DNA from: Clavibacter michiganensis subsp. tessellarius | Lineage (GTDB): Bacteria; Actinomycetota; Actinomycetes; Actinomycetales; Microbacteriaceae | Assembly: GCF_021922985.1 (NCBI RefSeq) | Contig: NZ_CP040788.1 | Coordinates: forward strand, 2,418,001-2,482,000 | DNA: 64,000 nt | Reading direction: 5' to 3' | Shown: positions 58,924-64,000 of the stretch, in pieces | Layout: each line of letters starts with the position of its first letter | Numbering within the stretch: the first letter of the stretch is position 1 | Translations under genes and position numbers: made by a program | The notes under the pieces: generated by a model | The model's database searches: none | What the model was told of the DNA's origin: nothing | The model's input: the letters and a program-made list of their open reading frames with translations, nothing else

Positions 58924-59637
58924 ATGACGCACACGAGACTCGTCCGGAACACGACCATCGGGGGCGCCGCCGCGGCCGCCCTCACCCTCCTCGCCGCGAT
59001 GCCCGCGTCCGCCGAGACCACCGTCCCCGAGCCGGAGCGCTTCACGAGCGCCTTCACCGTGATGGCGACGCCCGACCAGGTGCTGAACGCCGACGGCGTC
59101 GCGACCCCCGGCGAGCCCGGCGCCACCGGCCGCTTCGACCTGCGCCTCGACTCGACGTCGAACACGATCTGCTACGACATCACCCTCACGGGCGTCACCG
59201 GCGAGTACAAGAGCCCCGCGAAGACGGCCACGCACATCCACCAGGCCGCCGTCGGCAAGGCCGGCCCGCCGCGCATCGCCTTCCCGAACCCTGCCGACGC
59301 CGGGAACGGCACGCGCACCAGCTCCGGCTGCATGCAGGGGCCGTTCACCACCGGGATCATGAGCGCGCAGAACGCCGACACCGGCGAGGGCTTCACGGTC
59401 GCGCAGATCGAGGCCGACCCGTCCGCGTTCGCGGCCGACAGCCACACCGCGTCGTTCGCCGCGGGCGCCGTGCGCGGCCAGCTGACCCAGGTGCCGGTCG
59501 GCGGCGTCGACACGGGTGCCGGCGGATCCGCCGCCTCCCCCTCGGCCGCCCTCCCGCTCGTCGCGGGCGGCGGTGCCGTCGCGCTCGCCGCGGCGGGCGT
59601 CGTGCTGATGCGCCGCCACCGCGCCCAGGAGTCCTGA
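58924..59637 (+). CDS. Exported CHRD-domain protein with C-terminal membrane anchor
   Basis: A 237-residue surface protein. A signal peptide (about 1-30, MPASAE) is followed by a CHRD domain (about 40-190) with CYDITLTGVTGEYKSPAKTATHIHQAA and the end GAVRGQLTQV. The C-terminus is a Ser/Ala linker, one membrane helix (about 205-228) and the basic RRHRAQES. This has the shape of a sortase signal, but no LPxTG or LAxTG is present. ATG start. A sortase gene follows 5 bases later. Confidence 0.86.
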   Translation: MTHTRLVRNTTIGGAAAAALTLLAAMPASAETTVPEPERFTSAFTVMATPDQVLNADGVATPGEPGATGRFDLRLDSTSNTICYDITLTGVTGEYKSPAKTATHIHQAAVGKAGPPRIAFPNPADAGNGTRTSSGCMQGPFTTGIMSAQNADTGEGFTVAQIEADPSAFAADSHTASFAAGAVRGQLTQVPVGGVDTGAGGSAASPSAALPLVAGGGAVALAAAGVVLMRRHRAQES

Positions 59638-59642
59638 TCCCC

Positions 59643-60299
59643 GTGCACCGCGACCCGGTCGGCGCCCCCACGCGGCGCACCCGTCGGGCCGCGGTGCTCG
59701 CGGGCGCGCTGATCCCGCTGGCCGTGCTGGCCGGATGCGCGCCCGCTCCCGCCGCCGCTCCGCCGGAAGCCCTCGCGACCGCCCCGGCGGACGCGCCCCC
59801 GAACGCCGCGTCGAGCGTCCCGCCCACGACCGACCCCCAGGTCGTGCAGGGCCTCGGCGCGGTCCCGACCCGCGTCGCGATCCCCGCCATCGAGCTGGAC
59901 CAGCCGCTCATCGACCTCGGGATCGCGCCCGACGGCCGGATGGAGGTGCCCGTCGACTTCGACGACGTCGGCTGGTTCACCGGAGGCGGCCGCCCCGGCG
60001 GACGCGGCCCCACCGTGATCGCCGCGCACGTCGACTCCCGCGTCGGCCCCGCCGCGTTCGCCCGGCTCGCCGAGCTCGGCGTGGGCGACGAGGTGTCCGT
60101 GCAGGACGTCGACGGCGGCACCACGCGCTACTCCGTGACCGAGGTCGCCGACTTCGCCAAGGCCGACTTCCCGACCGCGCGCGTGTTCGGCGCGCAGCCC
60201 ACCGACCAGCTCCGCCTCATCACCTGCGGCGGCGTCTTCGACCGCAGCGTCGGCCACTACGAGGACAACCTCGTCGTGTTCGCGGAGCCCGTGAGCTGA
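59643..60299 (+). CDS. Class F/E-type sortase with lipoprotein signal
   Basis: A 218-residue sortase. The N-terminus carries a signal peptide with lipobox LAGC (Cys32), so the enzyme is membrane-anchored by lipid rather than by a helix. After an Ala/Pro linker the sortase barrel starts near residue 75; His129 (AAHVDS), Cys195 (LITCGG) and Arg201 form the catalytic triad. GTG start, 5 bases after the CHRD protein gene. It may attach that protein or others to the wall, though no recognisable motif is present in the neighbour. Confidence 0.88.
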   Translation: MHRDPVGAPTRRTRRAAVLAGALIPLAVLAGCAPAPAAAPPEALATAPADAPPNAASSVPPTTDPQVVQGLGAVPTRVAIPAIELDQPLIDLGIAPDGRMEVPVDFDDVGWFTGGGRPGGRGPTVIAAHVDSRVGPAAFARLAELGVGDEVSVQDVDGGTTRYSVTEVADFAKADFPTARVFGAQPTDQLRLITCGGVFDRSVGHYEDNLVVFAEPVS

Positions 60300-60331
60300 T
60301 CCGCAACCGTGACGTGCGCCGCGCGCCGGCG

Positions 60332-60589
60332 TCAGGAGTCCGGATCCGCCTCGCCGGCATCCGGCCATCCCGCGCGCAGCCGCGCCGCCCGCTCACGCGC
60401 CAGCTCGAGGCGGGCCTCGCCGAGCGCGGCCGTCGCGGCGAGGGTGCGGCGGCCGGCCAGCGCGACCCGGATGAGCACGACGAGCGCCACCGCGCCGAGC
60501 GCCAGCAGCGCGACGACCACGAGCAGCGACAGCGACCAGACGACGTCGTAGCCGCTCGGCAGCAGGATGCTGTCGTACCTGCCGTCCAC
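60332..60589 (-). CDS. Small membrane protein, paralogue of the next gene
   Basis: An 85-residue protein with an N-terminal membrane helix (about 18-45) and a cytoplasmic amphipathic tail (RRTLAATAALGEARLELARERAARL). It shares this layout and the pattern RRTL..T..L.EARLEL.RE with the protein encoded just upstream. Unknown function; the pair may form a heteromer. ATG two bases after the neighbour's stop. Confidence 0.7.
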   Translation of the reverse strand: MDGRYDSILLPSGYDVVWSLSLLVVVALLALGAVALVVLIRVALAGRRTLAATAALGEARLELARERAARLRAGWPDAGEADPDS

Positions 60590-60591
60590 GA

Positions 60592-60852
60592 TCAGGCGGC
60601 CGGGCCGGAGGGACCGGATCCGGGAGCGTACGGGCCGCCCGCGTCCCCGTCGTCCGCCTGCAGCCGCGCTGTCTGCTCGCGGATCAGCTCGAGCCGCGCC
60701 TCCTGCAGCGAGGTCGTGACGAGGAGCGTCCGCCGCGCGACGAGCGCGAGCCGGATGAGCACGACGGTCGCGACGATCGACAGCACCACGAGCGCGAGGA
60801 CGACGAGGACGTACAGGACGATGCCGATGCCGGCGCCCGGGGAGGAGATCAT
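60592..60852 (-). CDS. Small membrane protein, paralogue of the previous gene
   Basis: An 86-residue protein with one N-terminal membrane helix (about 10-38) and the tail RRTLLVTTSLQEARLELIREQTARL, followed by a Gly/Pro-rich end. Together with the preceding entry it is a tandem duplication in one operon. No known family. Confidence 0.7.
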   Translation of the reverse strand: MISSPGAGIGIVLYVLVVLALVVLSIVATVVLIRLALVARRTLLVTTSLQEARLELIREQTARLQADDGDAGGPYAPGSGPSGPAA

Positions 60853-60960
60853 GCCCCGAAGCTAGCGGTCGGGATCGCTCCCGCGGCGGATCGGCCTCCG
60901 GTGGGCGCGGGGCGTACCGTGGATCCCGCCCCTCCTCCCCGATCCGTCAGGAGCCCCCGC

Positions 60961-61602
60961 ATGCCCACCGTCCTCCTCACCGGATTCGAGCCCTTCGACG
61001 GCGACACCAGCAACCCGTCGTGGACGGCCGTGCAGGAGGTGCGCGACCGCTGGGACGGCGACGCGGAGATCCAGGTGCGCCAGCTGCCCGTCGACTTCGC
61101 GAAGGTCGACGACGCGCTGCGGGCGGCGCTCGCCGAGGTGGATCCGGACGTCGTCATCTCCGTGGGCCTCGCGGGCGGCATCGAGACGCTCGAGGTGGAG
61201 CGCGTCGCGATCAACGTCGACGACGCCCGCATCCCCGACAACACGGGCTTCCAGCCCATCGACGAGCCGGTCGTCGACGGCGGCCCGGCGGCGTACTTCA
61301 GCACCCTGCCGATCAAGGCGGCGGTCGCGGCCGTGCGCACGAAGGGCATCCCCGCGGTCGTCTCGCAGACCGCGGGCACCTACACCTGCAACCACGTCTT
61401 CTACCTGCTGATGCACGAGCTGCGCGACCGCCCCGGCACCCGCGGCGGCTTCGTCCACATCCCGTACTCGACGGAGGAGGCGATCGGCACCGACCGCCCC
61501 TACATGCGCATGGACCAGCTCGCGACGGCCCTCACCGCCGTCGTGAAGGCGACCCTCGCGAACGCGACCGATGTGAAGGTGGGCGGCGGGTCGCTCGACT
61601 GA
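60961..61602 (+). CDS. pcp: Pyroglutamyl-peptidase I
   Basis: A 213-residue cysteine peptidase (C15) that removes N-terminal pyroglutamate. It starts MPTVLLTGFEPFDGDTSNPSW; the triad can be assigned to Glu in GIETLEVERVA region, Cys in GTYTCNHVFY and His in GFVHIPY. Length is the usual one. ATG start where the family homology begins. Confidence 0.94.
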   Translation: MPTVLLTGFEPFDGDTSNPSWTAVQEVRDRWDGDAEIQVRQLPVDFAKVDDALRAALAEVDPDVVISVGLAGGIETLEVERVAINVDDARIPDNTGFQPIDEPVVDGGPAAYFSTLPIKAAVAAVRTKGIPAVVSQTAGTYTCNHVFYLLMHELRDRPGTRGGFVHIPYSTEEAIGTDRPYMRMDQLATALTAVVKATLANATDVKVGGGSLD

Positions 61603-61613
61603 TCGGTCGGTCC

Positions 61614-62075
61614 TCAGCCCCGGTCGGCCGGACCGGCGGCGATCGCCCACGTGGATCCGGCCGGGGCGCTCTCGACGCCGACCGTGAGCCGTGCGCCGGT
61701 CAGGGCGACGTCGGCATCCAGCACCTGCAGCTCGCCGCCATCGGCGCAGGACAGCGTCGCGGGCGGTTCGTCGGCGATCCGGACGGTCGCCTCGCCCTCC
61801 TCCGCATCGGCGGAGCAGAGGGCGTAGACGGCGAGCCCGTCGCGCTCGCCCGTGATCTGGATCGAGGAGCGCTGCGGCTCGTCGCCCGAGCCGGCGAGTC
61901 CGCCGTACACGTCCCGGCCGTCCTGCTGCATCGCGGTCCGGAGGTCGTCCATGAGGGGCCCGGTGGGGGTCGACGCATCCCGCGTCCCGTCCTCGGGGGA
62001 GCCGCACGCCGTCAACGCGAACGCGGAGAACGCCGCGACCGCGACGACCGCGGGGGCGAGAGCGCGGCGATCCAC
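61614..62075 (-). CDS. Putative lipoprotein, unknown function
   Basis: A 153-residue protein with a signal peptide and lipobox LTAC (Cys24). The mature part has two further cysteines (YALCSADAEEG and LSCADGG) likely to form a disulfide. No family recognised. GTG start with AAGGGG upstream. Convergent with pcp. Confidence 0.7.
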   Translation of the reverse strand: MDRRALAPAVVAVAAFSAFALTACGSPEDGTRDASTPTGPLMDDLRTAMQQDGRDVYGGLAGSGDEPQRSSIQITGERDGLAVYALCSADAEEGEATVRIADEPPATLSCADGGELQVLDADVALTGARLTVGVESAPAGSTWAIAAGPADRG

Positions 62076-62149
62076 GGTGATCCCCTTCCTCGCCGGTCGT
62101 CGTCCGTCCACGCTACGACACGGACGGGAGTCGCCTCCGGCGCACGGGC

Positions 62150-63553
62150 TCAGGACGCGGACGCCGCCCCCACCCGCGCATCCGCCCCGCGCACCCGCAG
62201 CATCAGCAGCAGCCCCGCGAGCAGCACGATCACGATGCCGATGATGCCGAAGCGGGTGTCGCCCGTGATCGCCACCGCGATGCCGAACAGGCCGGGCGCG
62301 AGGAACGAGACCGCGCGGCCGGTGGTCGTGTAGAGGCCGAACATCTCGCCCTCGCGGCCGGCGGGGGAGATCCGCGCGAGGAACGTGCGGCTCGACGACT
62401 GCACCGGCCCCACGAAGAGGCAGAGGAACAGGCCCGTCGCCCAGAAGCCGGCCTTGGCGTCGCCGACCGCGAGCACCGCGGACCCGCCGACGATGAGGCA
62501 CGCGAGCGACACGAGGATGACGGGCTTCGCGCCGAACCGGTCGTCGAACCAGCCGGCCGCGAACGTGCCGATGCCGGCCACGATGTTGGCCGCGACGCCG
62601 AACAGCAGCACCTCGGTGGTCGTGAACCCGAAGACCTGGGCGGCGATGATCGCCCCGAACGTGAACACCGCCGCGAGCCCGTCGCGGAACACGGCGCTCG
62701 CGAGCAGGAACACGAGCACGCGCGGCGACTCCCGGTACAGCTCGGCGATCCGGCGGAACAGCGTGCCGTACGACGCGAGGATCCCTTGCCGCGCGCGACC
62801 CGGCGCTGCGGCGATCTCGGGCACGCCCACCAGCACGGGGATCGAGAACACGGCGCACCAGATCGCGGCGACGAGGATCGCGATGCGCACGTCGAGCGCG
62901 CCGCCCGCCTCGCCCGACGGCAGGCCGAGGAGCCCGGATGCGCCGGGCGTCCCGAAGTCGAAGAGGAAGAGGCCGAGCAGCAGCGCGAGCAGCACGATGC
63001 CGCCCACGTAGCCCATGCCCCAACCGAGGCCGGACACGCGCCCGACCGTGCGCGGCGTGCTCACCTGCACGAGCATCGCGTTGTAGTTCACGCTCGCGAA
63101 CTCGAAGAACACGTTGCCGGTCGCGAGCAGCACGGCGCCGAGCCACAGGTACGACGGCACGGGCTCCACGAAGACCATGCCGAGCATCGCGAGCACCACG
63201 ATCCCGGTGTTGATCCCGAGCCAGAGCCGTCGCCGCCCGGATCCGTCGGAGCGCTGCCCGAGCACGGGCGCGAGCACCGCGATGAGGAGGCCCGCGAGGG
63301 TGAGCGCGAGCGAGATGACGCCGGACGTGTCGGCCTTCGCGGCCACGAGCGCCGGGTTCCGGGCGTCGTCCCCGGCGGCGGCGACGATGGCCGGATCCAC
63401 GAACAGGCTGCTGGCGAGGTACGTGCTGAAGACGAAGGTGGTGACCACCGCGTTGAAGGCCGCGGACCCCCAGTCCCACAGCGCCCACGCGGCGACGCGT
63501 CGGCGGGGCGGGGCGGCGGGCTCGTCGATGCGTCCGGGCGCGGTGGTGCTCAT
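62150..63553 (-). CDS. MFS transporter, UMF1/Atg22-like family
   Basis: A 467-residue transporter with about 12 helices. The N-terminal AAWALWDWGSAAFNAVVTTFVFSTYL is the hallmark of the UMF1 group, and GQRSDGSGRRRLWLG the MFS loop 2-3. Later helices include FGLYTTTGRAVSFLAPGLFG. Members are thought to export amino acids or small metabolites; substrate here unknown. ATG start. Confidence 0.9.
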   Translation of the reverse strand: MSTTAPGRIDEPAAPPRRRVAAWALWDWGSAAFNAVVTTFVFSTYLASSLFVDPAIVAAAGDDARNPALVAAKADTSGVISLALTLAGLLIAVLAPVLGQRSDGSGRRRLWLGINTGIVVLAMLGMVFVEPVPSYLWLGAVLLATGNVFFEFASVNYNAMLVQVSTPRTVGRVSGLGWGMGYVGGIVLLALLLGLFLFDFGTPGASGLLGLPSGEAGGALDVRIAILVAAIWCAVFSIPVLVGVPEIAAAPGRARQGILASYGTLFRRIAELYRESPRVLVFLLASAVFRDGLAAVFTFGAIIAAQVFGFTTTEVLLFGVAANIVAGIGTFAAGWFDDRFGAKPVILVSLACLIVGGSAVLAVGDAKAGFWATGLFLCLFVGPVQSSSRTFLARISPAGREGEMFGLYTTTGRAVSFLAPGLFGIAVAITGDTRFGIIGIVIVLLAGLLLMLRVRGADARVGAASAS

Positions 63554-63613
63554 GCTCGCAACCTAGTCGGTGGACGTGTCGCGGCAGGGTCGCCGGGCGA
63601 ACGGACCCGCCCC

Positions 63614-63625
63614 TACGCTGGCCCG
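63614..63625 (+). promoter_or_regulatory. Leaderless promoter -10 of the phosphotransferase gene
   Basis: TACGCT (63614-63619) fits TANNNT and ends six bases before the ATG at 63626, the same geometry as at 13007. There is no Shine-Dalgarno. Confidence 0.5.
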
Positions 63626-64000
63626 ATGGACGGACCCCTCGACGGCGGGAACATGAACCGCGTCGAGCGCGAGGGCGACACCGTCCTCCGCGACGCCGGC
63701 CCCTGGACCCCGACCGTGCACCGCTACCTGCGGCACCTGGCGCTCGCGGGCGTCGACGGGATCCCCGAGCCGCTCGGCGTCGAGGGCGGCCGCGAGCGGC
63801 TCACGTTCCTCGACGGCACCGTGCCCGTCTACCCGCTGCCCGACTGGATCTGGGCCGACGACGTGCTCGTCCAGGCCGGCCGGCGCCTCCGCGAGCTGCA
63901 CGACGCCAGCGTCGGCTTCATGCTCGGTGGCGCCGTGTGGCAGTCGGAGGTCAAGGTGCCCGCCGAGGTGATCTGCCACAACGACTTCGCGCCGCACAAC
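63626..64000 (+). CDS. APH-family phosphotransferase, partial
   Basis: The first 125 codons of a gene that runs off the window. It reads MDGPLDGGNMNRVEREGDTV at the start and ends in VICHNDFAPHN, the H-x-D-x4-N catalytic loop of the aminoglycoside/choline-kinase-like phosphotransferases. Preceding regions match the nucleotide lobe. It could modify an antibiotic or a metabolite; most chromosomal members of this sort are not resistance genes. Confidence 0.82.
   Translation, partial: MDGPLDGGNMNRVEREGDTVLRDAGPWTPTVHRYLRHLALAGVDGIPEPLGVEGGRERLTFLDGTVPVYPLPDWIWADDVLVQAGRRLRELHDASVGFMLGGAVWQSEVKVPAEVICHNDFAPHN

Overview
The window is a high-GC actinobacterial chromosome segment. Its codon use, abundant GGATCC-containing codons, 4-base ATGA/GTGA gene overlaps and gene content fit Microbacteriaceae, most plausibly Clavibacter or a close relative; this is inference from style and synteny, not a database result. 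About 60 protein genes, one tRNA and a clearly foreign-looking accessory patch were read.

Region by region. 1-7.5 kb (minus strand) is the conserved cell-wall and Ser/Thr-phosphorylation cluster fhaA-fhaB-pstP-rodA-pbpA-pknA, with the first codons of pknB at the very edge. A tRNA-Leu(CAG) and its terminator follow. 8-12.2 kb (plus) holds a DUF2156/MprF-like membrane protein and a NarL-type two-component system. 12.2-16 kb has a membrane protein, a zinc-free ribosomal protein L36 paralogue divergent from a CobW-like protein around a Zur-box-like palindrome, and a RecQ helicase. 16-25.3 kb is carbohydrate metabolism: an oxidoreductase/TIM-barrel pair, an M81 peptidase, and a binding-protein/permease/permease/ROK-kinase/ROK-regulator operon. 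cutC and a secreted S1 protease follow.

27.8-34.1 kb is the accessory patch and the most interesting part. It contains a secreted RHS/YD-repeat polymorphic toxin (1144 aa), a second orphan RHS C-terminal cassette repeating the last 825 bases of the core with a different tip, and two small two-helix membrane proteins placed like immunity proteins. Both tips are short, glycine-rich, hydrophobic and bracketed by one cysteine at each end, which suggests membrane-active (pore-forming) effectors. A 3'-truncated single-stranded DNA-binding protein gene marks one edge.

34.4-44.3 kb returns to ordinary chromosome: glutaminase, hydrolases, a VOC protein, a second TIM-barrel/oxidoreductase pair, a HEAT-repeat protein, and a drug-type MFS pump divergent from its probable TetR repressor with three repeated operators. 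44.4-52 kb is a nitrogen operon: amino-acid-type permease, two DUF1989 proteins, a biotin-dependent urea (or guanidine) carboxylase and a TetR regulator. 52.3-57.4 kb has a three-domain carboxylic acid reductase with its phosphopantetheinyl transferase behind a MarR/TetR-like operator, then an SDR dehydrogenase. 57.4-60.3 kb is an anti-sigma/ECF-sigma pair divergent from a CHRD protein and a lipoprotein sortase. The end carries paired small membrane proteins, pyroglutamyl peptidase, a lipoprotein, a UMF1-type MFS transporter and the start of a phosphotransferase gene that runs off the window.
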